Under the pieces are notes generated by a model. The model was not told the origin of the DNA, did no database searches, and was given only the letters and a program-made list of their open reading frames with translations. Below are positions 10,791 to 20,352 of a stretch of DNA of 64,000 nucleotides, piece by piece. The stretch's first letter is position 1. Every line of letters begins with the position of its first letter. The stretch is taken from the NCBI RefSeq assembly GCF_034008635.1, contig NZ_CP125378.1, positions 3,097,501 through 3,161,500 of the forward strand. Direction: 5' to 3'. The position numbers and the translations under genes were made by a program. The DNA is from Pseudomonas sp. P8_229. GTDB lineage: Bacteria; Pseudomonadota; Gammaproteobacteria; Pseudomonadales; Pseudomonadaceae.

Positions 10791-13700
10791 CTAGATGAAG
10801 TTGATCTGTTTCAGGTAATCGCAGCCGCGACGCAGCAACGCCGGGGATTTTTCCGGGTATTGCGCACCCATTTGCTGCACGCCGGCTTCGGCGTTGGCGT
10901 GACCGATCAGGGAGATGTCGCCGATGTCCTCCTCGAAGCCGTTGAGGTAGAAACCGAGTACGCCGAACAGCGCGTTGTCGGCATCGACCCGACCCAATTG
11001 CTGCTGCCAGTCGGCCACGCTGACCAGCGAGAACTCACTGCCGGTTTCGCGGAACGAGGCGACGTAGGCATCCCAACTCAGCGGCTCGGGGTTGTGCAGG
11101 TTGAACACCGCACGTTCGGTCGAATAACGGCTGGCGTGGAAGGCGATGAAGCGGGCGAGAAAGTCCACCGGCATCAGGTCGAAATTCAGCGCAAAGGCGG
11201 GCACCTGACCGAGCTGGATCGAGCCCTTGAGCATCAGCATCAAACGGTTTTTGTGCGGCTGGCAGACGCCGCTCAGGCTGTTGAAACTGATGTTGCCGGG
11301 GCGATACAGGTTGACCCACACCCCACGCTCGCGGGCCCGCTCGAGGATGCGCTCGCCGACCCATTTCGACAGGTTGTAGCCGTTGCGGATGTAGATCGGC
11401 GGGGTCGCTGCGGCGGGTAACTCGAGCACTCGGCCTTCGCCATCGACGGTGCTTGAAGCCGACAGCGTCGAGACGAAGTTGAAGACCTTTTTGCTGCGCC
11501 CTTCGCACAGGCGCAACAGCTCGAAGATCGGCTCGACGTTATCCGCTGCCAGCGACTCGTAATCGAGCACGTGATTGACGTTGGCGGCGTTGTGCACCAG
11601 TGCACCGAACTCGCGATCGAGGCGCTGATAATCGTCGTCGGCCAAGCCCAGTTGCGGACGCGTGATGTCTGCCGAATAGATCCGCACCCGACTCAAGTCC
11701 AGATGCTCCAGACGGTTCTCCCGCAACGCCTGGGTAAAGCGCTGCGCCGCCGTTTGTCCGTCACCGTCACGCACCAGACACGCCACTTCGCTGGCGCCCC
11801 AACCGAGCAGCGCTTCGACGATGTGTACGCCGACAAAACTGTTGGCGCCGGTGACGATCACCTTGTGCACATCGCCCAGGCGGCTGATCGGCAGTGGCTC
11901 GATGTCCAGTGGACGCTCGGCGTCGGCCATGGCCTGGGCGCTGAGCACCGCGCTGTCATCGGTACCGCGCACCAACGTCGCGAGCTTGATGATGGTTGGC
12001 AGTTCGATGAAGCGGTTGATCGAGATGCTGCGCCCGAATTCCTCGCGCAAACGCAGCAACATCCGCGACAGCAGAATCGAGTGACCACCGAGGTTGAAGA
12101 AACTCTCGTCGGTGGAAATATCGCTGCTCGGAAGTTCCAGCAGTTCCGCCCAGATCTCCAGCAACAGCGCTTCGTCGGCATTCGCCGGCAGGCATTTCGG
12201 GCCGCTGTCCTGCACGCTGACCGGCAGCTCAAGCAAGGCCTTGCGATCGACCTTGCCGTTGCTGGCGAACGGCATCTGCGGCAGTTCAGTCCACGCCACC
12301 GGTTGCATGTAGTCCGGCAAAAACTGCTGGGCATGGGCCTTCAGCGCATCACGAGCGGCGTCTGATTGCGGCTGGGCGAGGAACGCGAGAATCCGCCGCT
12401 GACTGTCGATCACCACCGCCACCTGACGGTACAACTGGCTCTCGCGCAGGCAGCGCTCGATCTCTTCCGGCTCGACCCGGAAGCCACGGATCTTCACCTG
12501 ATTGTCGCGCCGCCCGCACAGCTCGATACCGTGTTCGCCCCACTTGGCCATGTCACCACTGCGGTAGGCCCGCAAGGTCTGGCCGTGCGGCAGTTGCAGG
12601 GTCAGATAGCGTTCGGCGGTCTGCTGCGGATTGTTCAGATAGCCGAGACAGACGCCGGGGCCGACGATGAACAATTCGCCGACGGTGTGCTCCGGCACCG
12701 GTTGCAGATCGTCGTCGAGGATCAGCACCTGACTGTTGGCAATCGGCCTACCGAGGGTGCGGTTGCTGTCACCCGGTTTGAGTTGCCGGGCGGTGATCAG
12801 CACCGTGGCCTCGGTGGGGCCGTAGAGGTTGTGCAGCTTGCCCTGCCGGGTCAGTTGCTCGATGACGAAGGGCTCGCAGACATCGCCGCCGGTCATCACC
12901 TCCACGCCTTGCAGTTGCTCCAGCGGCAGGATGCTCAGCAGCGCTGGCGGCAGGAACGCGTGGGTCAGTTGCCGGCGGCGGATCAACGCAACCAGTTGCA
13001 GCGGATCGCGGCGTTGAGTGTCGTCGGGTACCACCAGTTCGGCGCCTTGGAGCACCGTCGGAAAGATATCGATCAGCGAAGAATCGAAACTCAGCGAGGA
13101 GAACTGCAAGACCCGACTTTCAGCGCGCAACTGCACGTAATCGGCGTACCACGCCGTGAAGTGCGCAAGGTTCGTCTGGCTCAGCAGCACGCCCTTCGGA
13201 TGGCCGGTGGTGCCCGAGGTGTAAAGCGCCATGCACGGCGCGTCGAGCTCGGGGCGCTGGCGCATCAGCGGTTGGCTGAGGTCGGCGTCGGCGCTGTCGA
13301 TACGACTGACATCCAGCCCGGGCATCGACTCACTGAGCGGATGCTCACCGTCGTGCAGCAACAATACCGCACCGGCGTTTTGCAGGATGTATTGCTGGCG
13401 CTGCAACGGATGGCTCGGCTCCAGCGGCAGGTACACCGCGCCACTGCCGAGCACCGCCAGAATCGAGGCGAACAGCGCCGGGCTTTTCGGCTGGCAAATG
13501 CCGACGATCCACGGCTGCGGATGCTGCTCGAGCAGTGGCTGCAGACGTTGCTGGATCGCCCGGCTGTGCGTGTGCAACTGGCGATAGCTGAGCGACTGCT
13601 CGGCCAGGTGCAGTGCCGGTCGCTCGGCGTGTTCGATCAGGCTGCGTTGCAGGCGTTCGATCAGCGGCGTCTGCGCCTGTTGCAACAACGCCGGATGCGC

Positions 13701-14183
13701 CGTCGCGTTGAGGCGATGGACGTAGGCCAGGCTGTCGAGAAACAGCAGGTCTTCCACCTGTTCGAAGTCCGGTGCCGTGGCCGGCGTTGCCTGCTGGAAA
13801 TACTCGGCATCGCGGGAGAAACGGCTGACCAGCAACGCGACTTCGTCGACCACATGCGTCAGCACGCGCTGGCGCAGTGCCTGACCGTTGCCGGACGGCT
13901 CATCGCCGATCGGCACACGGCTGATCAGTGACGAGCCGAGGAAGCACAGCAGGTCGAGCGTCGGTAAACCGCCAAGGCTCTGCGCACCGATACCCAGGCG
14001 CAGATGCAAGTGCGGGATGGCGCAGAAATCGCCGGCGCCGATGAAGCCATCGTCGATGATCAGATCCACCGTCGATTGCGCCGCGCTGCTACGCAGCAAA
14101 GAGTGACCGTGTTGTTCGAGTTCCTGCGCCAGGTCGGTCATGGCCTGGCTGGCGCCAATCAGCAAAATGTCGAGACGTCTCAT
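10791..14183 (-). CDS. mgoA: MgoA/PvfC-type nonribosomal peptide synthetase, A-T-R architecture
   Basis: A 1130-residue single-module synthetase. Residues 1-150 are an N-terminal segment I do not firmly recognise. The adenylation domain runs about 180-620 (YTSGTTGHPKG at 321-331, then FDSSLIDIF and NLYGPTEAT). The thiolation domain is near 660-735, with the phosphopantetheine serine in LGGHSILL. The terminal thioester reductase runs about 770-1130, with the NADPH-binding motif VTGANSFVG. No condensation domain is present, so one activated amino acid is released as an aldehyde or alcohol. In mgo/pvf operons of P. syringae and P. entomophila this enzyme supplies the leucine- or valine-derived backbone of leudiazen/valdiazen and related pyrazine N-oxides. 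The ATG at 14183 follows a GAGGAGG ribosome site 13 bases after the mgoC stop. The exact amino acid here is undetermined. Confidence 0.92.
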   Translation of the reverse strand: MRRLDILLIGASQAMTDLAQELEQHGHSLLRSSAAQSTVDLIIDDGFIGAGDFCAIPHLHLRLGIGAQSLGGLPTLDLLCFLGSSLISRVPIGDEPSGNGQALRQRVLTHVVDEVALLVSRFSRDAEYFQQATPATAPDFEQVEDLLFLDSLAYVHRLNATAHPALLQQAQTPLIERLQRSLIEHAERPALHLAEQSLSYRQLHTHSRAIQQRLQPLLEQHPQPWIVGICQPKSPALFASILAVLGSGAVYLPLEPSHPLQRQQYILQNAGAVLLLHDGEHPLSESMPGLDVSRIDSADADLSQPLMRQRPELDAPCMALYTSGTTGHPKGVLLSQTNLAHFTAWYADYVQLRAESRVLQFSSLSFDSSLIDIFPTVLQGAELVVPDDTQRRDPLQLVALIRRRQLTHAFLPPALLSILPLEQLQGVEVMTGGDVCEPFVIEQLTRQGKLHNLYGPTEATVLITARQLKPGDSNRTLGRPIANSQVLILDDDLQPVPEHTVGELFIVGPGVCLGYLNNPQQTAERYLTLQLPHGQTLRAYRSGDMAKWGEHGIELCGRRDNQVKIRGFRVEPEEIERCLRESQLYRQVAVVIDSQRRILAFLAQPQSDAARDALKAHAQQFLPDYMQPVAWTELPQMPFASNGKVDRKALLELPVSVQDSGPKCLPANADEALLLEIWAELLELPSSDISTDESFFNLGGHSILLSRMLLRLREEFGRSISINRFIELPTIIKLATLVRGTDDSAVLSAQAMADAERPLDIEPLPISRLGDVHKVIVTGANSFVGVHIVEALLGWGASEVACLVRDGDGQTAAQRFTQALRENRLEHLDLSRVRIYSADITRPQLGLADDDYQRLDREFGALVHNAANVNHVLDYESLAADNVEPIFELLRLCEGRSKKVFNFVSTLSASSTVDGEGRVLELPAAATPPIYIRNGYNLSKWVGERILERARERGVWVNLYRPGNISFNSLSGVCQPHKNRLMLMLKGSIQLGQVPAFALNFDLMPVDFLARFIAFHASRYSTERAVFNLHNPEPLSWDAYVASFRETGSEFSLVSVADWQQQLGRVDADNALFGVLGFYLNGFEEDIGDISLIGHANAEAGVQQMGAQYPEKSPALLRRGCDYLKQINFI

Positions 14184-14196
14184 GTCGGCCTCCTCA

Positions 14197-15126
14197 TCAA
14201 ACCAGATAGTCACGCAAGGCGTGCTGCACGCAGGGCGTGTCGAGCAGCGAGCTGTTGTGGAAAAACCGCACGATGTTGCCCACCAGCGGATGGTGACGAT
14301 TGATCGGGAAGGCCAGCCCGGCCATTTCATCCTTGAGCGAACGACGGATCGCATCGCTCACCGGCAAGGCGTCGATCAGGCGCAGATCGAATGACTTCTG
14401 GATGTCGTTGGTCAGGTAATGGCCGATGAACACCGGCAGAATCTGCGCAATGGTTTCCCGATCCGCATCACTGGCGGTGTGCCAATAGATGCGCACCATC
14501 CGCGCCCAGAAGCTCGAATGCCGGCCCTCGTCGAGCAGGTGATCAGCCATCAGCCCCTTGATCGACGGCTTGACCGTGTCGTCTCGGGCGAATGCCGCGA
14601 CGTCACCGGTCACGGTGTTCTCGGCGATAGCCACGCAGATCAGCTCCACCGCGCTGCGCAGGTGCTCGGGCGCCAGTGCCACGGCGGCAGGAATCGCCCG
14701 GCTGAGTTCGATTTCAGCGGGCAGTTCGATCGGCTCGATGCCGCTCATGGCCACGGTCTGCTGCATGAAATCCATCGCCACCAATGCGTGGTAATCCTCG
14801 TCCACCACCACGGTCATGGCGTCGTAGCGACAGGCGAACGGGAACGGCACGGCGAAACGATTCTTGGCGATGGCGCGGGCGGTCTGGTCGACGATCTCGG
14901 TTTCGAAAATCACCACGTCGTTGATGAATTTGTACAGTGTCTGCACCAGGGCGAAATCCCGTTGTTGCGGGCACTCACGCAGGAAGGTTTCGCTGAGCAC
15001 CAGAGGCTGGCGGCTCAGCGGATAGATCAGGCGTTCATCGTCTTCCAGCACACGCCGTGGCCGGGTGCGGATGGTGGCGCGGCTTTCCCAGGCGTCGGCG
15101 AAGGATTGGTAATCGGCGGCGTTCAT
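14197..15126 (-). CDS. mgoC: MgoC/PvfB-type di-iron N-oxygenase (AurF family)
   Basis: A 309-residue AurF-like p-aminobenzoate N-oxygenase family protein. All seven expected iron ligands can be placed: E75 (VIFE), E110 and H113 (DEDYH), E169 (AENTV), and H196, E200 and H203 (HLLDEGRH). Their spacing (35, 3, 56, 27, 4, 3) nearly repeats that of AurF, so the di-iron centre should be intact. In the mgo/pvf pathway the enzyme oxidises nitrogen of the amino-acid-derived intermediate. Its ATG overlaps the mgoB stop by four bases (ATGA), indicating coupled translation. Confidence 0.92.
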   Translation of the reverse strand: MNAADYQSFADAWESRATIRTRPRRVLEDDERLIYPLSRQPLVLSETFLRECPQQRDFALVQTLYKFINDVVIFETEIVDQTARAIAKNRFAVPFPFACRYDAMTVVVDEDYHALVAMDFMQQTVAMSGIEPIELPAEIELSRAIPAAVALAPEHLRSAVELICVAIAENTVTGDVAAFARDDTVKPSIKGLMADHLLDEGRHSSFWARMVRIYWHTASDADRETIAQILPVFIGHYLTNDIQKSFDLRLIDALPVSDAIRRSLKDEMAGLAFPINRHHPLVGNIVRFFHNSSLLDTPCVQHALRDYLV

Positions 15127-15899
15127 TGGGCCACCTCCGCCAAGGGCTCACGCATGCTCAGGCGCAGGCCGTCCCACAGGGCGATGCGGCTCTCCACCGC
15201 CGCAATGGCGCTGGCGTAGACCTCGGCTTCACGCTGCGGATCGCCATCAACCAGCCGCTCCAGCAGTTGCTCCGCCGCCGGGCCGTGATCTTCGGAGTCG
15301 ACCTCGATGTGGCGCTCCAGGTAATAGCGAAAGGTCGGAGCCTGTTCGATGCCGATCCCCCAGTCATCGAGAATGCGCTGGAACATCGGCGGGATCACGC
15401 TCTCGCGGCCATGCAGAAACGCGGCGGCGACGCTGTGGCCCGGTGCGTGCAGCGCGATGTTCAGAGTCTCGCGAACAAATTTCGCTGCTGCCGGGTCCAC
15501 CTCGACGCTTTGCAGGGCGACGTCATAACTCACGCCCTCCTGTTGCAGCGTGACAAACCGCTCGACCGCCGTGGTGCTCGCCCCGACTTCGCGCATGGCG
15601 TCCAGGTACAGCTCGAAATGGCTGTAATGGCCATGGGCGGGACGGTCGTCGGACTCTTCGCCAAGCACGATTTCGTTAATCAGGCGTGCGGCATGCGGGT
15701 CGCGTGGCGGCAACCATGGCAGGCGGGTGCAGGTCAGTTCCTGCTGCAGGCGTTTGGTCAACGACATGAAATCCCATACGGCGAAGACGTGGGATTCCAT
15801 GAACCGGCGCAGTACCGATAGCGAATCGATCTCGGTGAAGATCGGGTGAACGCTCAATTGAGCTTTTTTCAGGGCGAGTTGTTCTTTAGTTGGCATCAT
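15123..15899 (-). CDS. mgoB: MgoB/PvfA-type DUF3050 haem-oxygenase-like di-iron protein
   Basis: A 258-residue all-helical DUF3050 protein, the family annotated as haem-oxygenase-like in mgo operons. Candidate metal ligands on the core helices are H37 (ESHVF), E81/E82 (LGEES), H94 (YSHFE), E166 (GRES), H197, D201 and H205 ([11 protein letters not shown]). This set resembles haem-oxygenase-like di-iron oxidases rather than true haem oxygenases. It is the first gene of the operon. Two ATGs are adjacent (15899 and 15896), preceded by CCGAGG. With mgoC it is expected to carry out N-oxidation and N-N bond steps, but the division of labour is inferred. Confidence 0.87.
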   Translation of the reverse strand: MMPTKEQLALKKAQLSVHPIFTEIDSLSVLRRFMESHVFAVWDFMSLTKRLQQELTCTRLPWLPPRDPHAARLINEIVLGEESDDRPAHGHYSHFELYLDAMREVGASTTAVERFVTLQQEGVSYDVALQSVEVDPAAAKFVRETLNIALHAPGHSVAAAFLHGRESVIPPMFQRILDDWGIGIEQAPTFRYYLERHIEVDSEDHGPAAEQLLERLVDGDPQREAEVYASAIAAVESRIALWDGLRLSMREPLAEVAQ

Positions 15900-16212
15900 G
15901 GCGAACCTCGGTGTTATTGGAATAGAAGGAGTTGCTCATTCAGTGCATCAACGCGGACTCAATAAGTCTGAAACGTTTTCTATTGGCGAACGCTGGCCTC
16001 ATTCGGATTAATGAAAGTTTGCAAAGTGCATGAAAGGCTCTGGGCTATAGCCTGGTGCTTATCTGCCATGGCTGTAGCTTGACTGCGGAGCTGTGCCGTA
16101 TTTGTAGGACTAACCCTGCTCGGCGAGGAAAAGCTAATACATCGTTAAATAACTTAACAAGTTTATTTTTAATTATTTTTAGTGGGTTGTTTTTTAAGTA
16201 TGAGTTGGTCCG

Positions 16213-16237
16213 GTAAAACTTTTGATTTAAGTTTTAC
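16213..16237. promoter_or_regulatory. 9-bp perfect inverted repeat upstream of mgo operon
   Basis: GTAAAACTT-TTGATTT-AAGTTTTAC: two perfect 9-base arms and a 7-base spacer, with no T tract on either side. The shape fits a dimeric regulator's operator better than a terminator. It lies about 315 bases before mgoB. The factor is unknown. Confidence 0.5.
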
Positions 16238-16627
16238 TTGGGCGTAGTTGCTCCTTTCGGCAAATAAAGGCCAAAATTGAGTACAAGAGTGAATGCCTCA
16301 CTCAAAGCAACTTTCCGATGCAGAGATTGAAGTGATGTATAGGAATGAAAGTTGGCCGAAAACGGCGCCGTAACTTCCTTTTATCCCGTGGCAAGGCTCC
16401 TTCCGTAGGTTCCTGGTGCGGGGACTGCGCCGGCGGTGCGGCGCGTCGCCCGTTCTTCATGGGTTGGCCGTTAAAGAGTGCGGGTAAATTGGCGGGACGG
16501 CTATGACCGATTCGTCCGCAGCGAGGTGCAATGCCGGGCAAACCGGCGCAGGGAGGTTAGAGCGAACAGGCCGATCCGCCACCCGGTTTGCGGCGCAGCG
16601 TAGAGAGGATTTGTAAGCGGGTTATTC

Positions 16628-16657
16628 GCCGGTCAGGCGCAGAGGCCCATGACCGGC
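16628..16657 (-). terminator. Hairpin after the GntR gene
   Basis: GCCGGTCA and TGACCGGC form an 8-base perfect stem with a 14-base loop, 10 bases beyond the GntR stop. There is no clear T run, so it is at best a weak intrinsic terminator. Confidence 0.35.
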
Positions 16658-16667
16658 GTGGAGGGTG

Positions 16668-17378
16668 TCAGCGCACGGCCTTGCGGTTTTGTCCTGCAGG
16701 GCTGGCGAGGAAACGGGTAATCACCTCGACGCCTCGGTTGAGATGCTGCGTGAGCAGCTCCACCGACAGTTCGATATCGCGCTCGATCACTGCCTGGAGC
16801 ATGGCGCGGTGATCTTCCTGGGACAATTTGCCCAGGCCCATGGCTTCGAGGTTGAAACGCAGAAAACGCTCCTCCTCGTTGAGGCCGTCTTCGACCAGCC
16901 GCAGCAGACGCTGATTCGGCGCCTTGCTGTACAAGGCCATGTGGAACAGGCGATTGAGCCGACCGATTTCGGTGTAGTCGTGCTGGGTTTCGAGTTCTTC
17001 GATATAGCTGGCCGCGCGCGCGTGATCGGCGCTGGTCAGCAGCGGGATCGACTGGCGCATGGCTTCGGATTCGAGCAGGATCCGCAACTCGTAGGTTTCG
17101 GTGGCGTCGCCCTGAATCAGCGGCGCAACCACGGCGCCCTTGTGGGTGGTGACGCTCAGCAGTTCCTGCGCTTCGAGCTGGCGCAGAGCCTCGCGCACCG
17201 GCATGCGGCTGACCCCGAACAGGTCGGCCAGGTCCTGCTGGCGCAGGGCGGTGCCGCACGGCAAGCGACCGTCCAGGATCGCCGCGCGCAGGGTCTCTTC
17301 GATGGTCGAACGGGCGAGGTGAGCGGGAATCGGCCCATCGACTTTGATGCTGTGCAGCGGTTTGGGCTTCTGTGTCAC
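16668..17378 (-). CDS. GntR-family transcriptional regulator, FCD (FadR) subfamily
   Basis: A 236-residue DNA-binding regulator. The winged helix-turn-helix lies at about 20-85 (LRQQDLADLFGVSRMPVREALRQLEAQ, with the hallmark VSRMPVREALR). The all-helical FCD effector domain lies at about 95-225 (ETYELRILLESEAMR, LNRLFHMALYSKAPN). FCD domains usually bind a small carboxylate, often with a metal. The start is GTG at 17378, the most upstream start in frame. It is divergent from lapG with a 196-base gap, so it may control a nearby gene, but nothing ties it to the Lap system. Targets cannot be assigned. Confidence 0.9.
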   Translation of the reverse strand: MTQKPKPLHSIKVDGPIPAHLARSTIEETLRAAILDGRLPCGTALRQQDLADLFGVSRMPVREALRQLEAQELLSVTTHKGAVVAPLIQGDATETYELRILLESEAMRQSIPLLTSADHARAASYIEELETQHDYTEIGRLNRLFHMALYSKAPNQRLLRLVEDGLNEEERFLRFNLEAMGLGKLSQEDHRAMLQAVIERDIELSVELLTQHLNRGVEVITRFLASPAGQNRKAVR

Positions 17379-17574
17379 AACTACTCACCCTGAATGATCA
17401 CGGAATTTGGATCCAAAGACACTAGTGATTGCTCTACAGGTTGTCAAACCATGTAAAGGATCGCTGTCCTGTGTGAAGTTTAGCGCGATGGCGATGATCT
17501 CATGGTGCCATTGTTTTTTGCCGGACTAAGCTTCACCATCAAACGCTTTCCTTCCTGCCCCCTGGAACCCTGCT

Positions 17575-18267
17575 GTGGCGGTACGTTTCGCGATCCCCCG
17601 GACTCTGCGCTGGCTAGGCTGCGCACTGCTGCTGGCCGGCGTCATGCTGGGCGGTCTGCATGCCGATTGGGATTTTTCCGCGATCAGCCGCAAAGCCACG
17701 GCGCTGTACGGGCCGCTGGGCGCCGGGCAGCAGCGGATCGATGCCTGGCAAAATCTGCTGGCCACGCAGAAACAGGTCAGCGAGATGGACAAGCTCAAGG
17801 TGGTGAACCTGTTTTTCAACAAACAGATGCGCTATGTAGAGGATATCGATCTGTGGGGGCAGGTCGATTATTGGGAGACGCCCATCGAAGCGTTGTGGAA
17901 AGGTGCTGGCGATTGCGAAGACTACGCGATCGCCAAGTATTTCAGCCTGCGCCATCTCGGGGTCTCCAGTGACAAGCTGCGCATCACCTACGTCAAGGCT
18001 CTGCGCCAGAATCGCGCGCACATGGTGCTGACTTACTACGCCACCCCCGATGCCATGCCGCTGGTGCTCGACAGCCTGATCGATCCGATCCAGCCGGCGT
18101 CCCAGCGAACCGACCTGTTGCCGGTCTACTCTTTCAATGCCGAAGGTCTGTACCTGCCGGGGGCCAAGGGCAACAAAAAGGTCAGTGACACCAAACGCCT
18201 GTCGCGCTGGCAGGATGTGCTGAAAAAAATGCAGGCCGAAGGTTTCCCGGTCGAAACGACTAACTAG
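17575..18267 (+). CDS. lapG: LapG periplasmic cysteine protease
   Basis: A 230-residue transglutaminase-like protease (BTLCP family) that cuts the N-terminus of LapA and releases the adhesin from the cell. Residues 12-30 are a signal peptide. The catalytic Cys is C114 in GDCEDY, flanked by D113 and E115 (the calcium-binding pair known in the family); H149 (NRAHMVL) and D166 (VLDSL) complete the triad. The only in-frame start is GTG at 17575, because a TAA lies at 17527. lapD follows 14 bases later, so the two are one operon. Low c-di-GMP lets LapD release LapG; high c-di-GMP sequesters it. Confidence 0.96.
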   Translation: MAVRFAIPRTLRWLGCALLLAGVMLGGLHADWDFSAISRKATALYGPLGAGQQRIDAWQNLLATQKQVSEMDKLKVVNLFFNKQMRYVEDIDLWGQVDYWETPIEALWKGAGDCEDYAIAKYFSLRHLGVSSDKLRITYVKALRQNRAHMVLTYYATPDAMPLVLDSLIDPIQPASQRTDLLPVYSFNAEGLYLPGAKGNKKVSDTKRLSRWQDVLKKMQAEGFPVETTN

Positions 18268-18281
18268 GAGCACGCGCTCAG

Positions 18282-20228
18282 ATGTCTTTGTTCAAACAGC
18301 TGTTGATCGCTATCTGTCTGTTCCTGGTGGTTGCCTTCACCGGCAGCTTCATGGTCAGTCTAGAGAGCTCGCGCACCCAGTACGTCAACCAGCTGCGCTC
18401 CCACGCCCAGGACGCCGCCACGGCGCTGGCGTTGTCGCTGACGCCGAACATCGATGACCCGGCGATGGTCGAGCTGCTGGTCAGCTCGATTTTCGACAGC
18501 GGCTATTACGCGAGCATCCGTGTGGTCGACCTCAAGACCGACAAGACCATCGTCGAGCGCAGCGGGATTCCGGCAGTCACCAATGTGCCCGACTGGTTCG
18601 TCAACCTGATCGGCCTCGAACCGGCTGGCGGCGACGCCTTGGTCAGCCGTGGCTGGGAGCAGGCGGCGCGGGTCGAGGTGGTCAGCCACCCGATGTTTGC
18701 CGTGGCCAAGCTGTGGCAGAGTGCGTTGGGCAGCCTCGGCTGGCTGCTGTTGTGTGGCGCGGTCAGTGCGGTGCTCGGCGCGCTGCTGCTGCGCCGGCAA
18801 TTGCGCCCGCTCGATTACATGGTCAAGCAGTCCCACGCCATCGCCCGCCGCGAATTCCTCAGCCTGCCGGAGCTGCCGCGCACCCCTGAACTGCGGCGCG
18901 TGGTGCAGGCGATGAACCAGATGGTCGAGAAGCTCAAGGCGCTGTTTCAGGAGCAGGCCGAGCGCAGTGAAAAACTGCGCGCCGAGTCCTATCAGGACAA
19001 CCTCACGGGGCTGGCCAACCGACGCTATTTCGAGATGCAGTTGCACAACCGGGTGAGCAACCCGGAACAGGCCAGCTCCGGTTACCTGCTGTTGTTGCGG
19101 GTCAAGGATCTGGCCGGGCTCAACCAGCGTCTGGGCGGGCAGCGCACCGATGAACTGTTGAAAGCGGTGGGCGAAACTCTGTCGCGCGAATGCGCCAAAT
19201 ACCCGGAAACCCAGAACCTCGTCACGCGGATTCGCGGCGGTGAGTTCGCCGTGCTGGCGCCGGGGCTGGTGCGCGAGGAAGCGCTGCAACTGGCACAGAA
19301 CCTCGACAGTGCGTTGAGCAGTCTGCACGCCACCGGCGCCACCGATGTGCCGGCTGTGGCCTCCATCGGCCTCGCCCCGTTCGTTCACGGCGATTCACCG
19401 CAAGCGGTGCTGACCCTCGGCGATCAGGCGCTGGCGCAGGCCGAGGGGCAGGGCGAGCAGAACTGGGCGTGCATCGATCAGAGCCTGGTGGCGGACGTCG
19501 GCGACGATCATCACGCCTGGCACCGCTTGCTCGATCAGGCCTTGAATCAACAGCGTTTCGAGTTGTTTTTCCAGCCGGTGGTGGCCGCTCAGGACACGCA
19601 ACTGGTACTGCATTACAAGGTGCTGTCACGGCTGCTGGATGATCAGGGCCAGACCATTCCGGCCGGGCGTTTCCTGCCGTGGCTCGAGCGTTTCGGCTGG
19701 ACGGCGCGGCTGGACCGCTTGATGCTCGAGCGCGTGCTGGAGCAGATGAAAGAGCATGAGGATTCACTGGCGCTGAACCTGTCCTCGGCAACCCTGGCTG
19801 ATCCGCAGGCGCTGAACAAAGTCTTCGAGATTCTGCGTACGCACTCCAATCTCGGTGAGCGCCTGACCCTGGAAATCGGCGAGGAGCAATTGCCGGAACA
19901 AGCGGTGCTCGAGCAACTGACCCGGCGCCTGCGCGAGCTGGGCTTCTCGCTGAGTCTGCAGCGCTTTGGCGGACGTTTCAGCATGATCGGCAACCTGGCG
20001 CGGCTGGGGCTGGCGTACCTGAAGATCGATGGCAGCTACATTCGCGCGATCGATCAGGAGAGCGACAAGCGTCTGTTCATCGAAGCAATCCAGCGTGCGG
20101 CGCACAGCATTGACCTGCCGTTGATTGCCGAGCGGGTGGAGACCGAAGGGGAGTTGTCGGTGATTCGCGAGATGGGCTTGTATGGGGTGCAGGGGCAGTT
20201 GTTTGGTGAGCCCAAGCCCTGGAAGTAA
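18282..20228 (+). CDS. lapD: LapD c-di-GMP receptor / inside-out regulator of LapG
   Basis: A 648-residue inner-membrane protein. TM1 is at residues 5-25, a periplasmic PAS-like output domain at about 30-150, TM2 near 152-172, then HAMP, a degenerate GGDEF domain and a degenerate EAL domain. The GGDEF signature reads RGGEF (near residue 317) and the EAL signature reads KVL (near 446), so neither synthesis nor hydrolysis of c-di-GMP is expected; the EAL domain binds it. The periplasmic tryptophan that contacts LapG falls at W125 (SRGWEQAAR), the same number as in P. fluorescens Pf0-1. It follows lapG in one operon. Confidence 0.97.
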   Translation: MSLFKQLLIAICLFLVVAFTGSFMVSLESSRTQYVNQLRSHAQDAATALALSLTPNIDDPAMVELLVSSIFDSGYYASIRVVDLKTDKTIVERSGIPAVTNVPDWFVNLIGLEPAGGDALVSRGWEQAARVEVVSHPMFAVAKLWQSALGSLGWLLLCGAVSAVLGALLLRRQLRPLDYMVKQSHAIARREFLSLPELPRTPELRRVVQAMNQMVEKLKALFQEQAERSEKLRAESYQDNLTGLANRRYFEMQLHNRVSNPEQASSGYLLLLRVKDLAGLNQRLGGQRTDELLKAVGETLSRECAKYPETQNLVTRIRGGEFAVLAPGLVREEALQLAQNLDSALSSLHATGATDVPAVASIGLAPFVHGDSPQAVLTLGDQALAQAEGQGEQNWACIDQSLVADVGDDHHAWHRLLDQALNQQRFELFFQPVVAAQDTQLVLHYKVLSRLLDDQGQTIPAGRFLPWLERFGWTARLDRLMLERVLEQMKEHEDSLALNLSSATLADPQALNKVFEILRTHSNLGERLTLEIGEEQLPEQAVLEQLTRRLRELGFSLSLQRFGGRFSMIGNLARLGLAYLKIDGSYIRAIDQESDKRLFIEAIQRAAHSIDLPLIAERVETEGELSVIREMGLYGVQGQLFGEPKPWK

Positions 20229-20260
20229 TCGTTTGGTGCGGTGGTGTCAGTGATGCCGCC

Positions 20261-20321
20261 TTCGCGAGCAAGCTCCCACATTGGAATGTGTTTCAAATGT
20301 GGGAGCGGGCTTGCTCGCAAA
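20261..20321. repeat. REPIN with one shortened arm
   Basis: TTCGCGAGCAAG-CTCCCACA pairs with TGTGGGAGCGGGCTTGCTCGC. The left arm has lost about four bases (CCCG) relative to the other copies, so the hairpin is asymmetric. It lies between the convergent lapD and 20353-20691 genes. Confidence 0.85.
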
Positions 20322-20352
20322 GGGGGCCAGTCCAGTCGCCGTAGATCGCGGG

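Larger units (their letters stand above)
15900..16667. other. Long gene-free region upstream of mgoB
   Basis: This 768-base interval separates mgoB from the end of the GntR gene; both are on the minus strand. Around 16130-16270 it becomes strikingly AT-rich for this genome (GTTTATTTTTAATTATTTTT) and contains an inverted repeat. A 79-codon minus frame at 16302-16541 has no family features and is not called. A long untranslated leader or a dense regulatory region for mgoBCAD is the simplest reading. Confidence 0.6.

Noticed and set aside
12366..13931. A 521-codon plus-strand frame opposite mgoA
   Set aside because: It is a shadow of the adenylation domain, GC-skewed and Arg/Gln-rich, with no recognisable domain.
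16302..16541. A 79-codon minus-strand frame in the mgo upstream gap
   Set aside because: Arg/Pro-rich product with no ribosome site or family resemblance; more likely non-coding.
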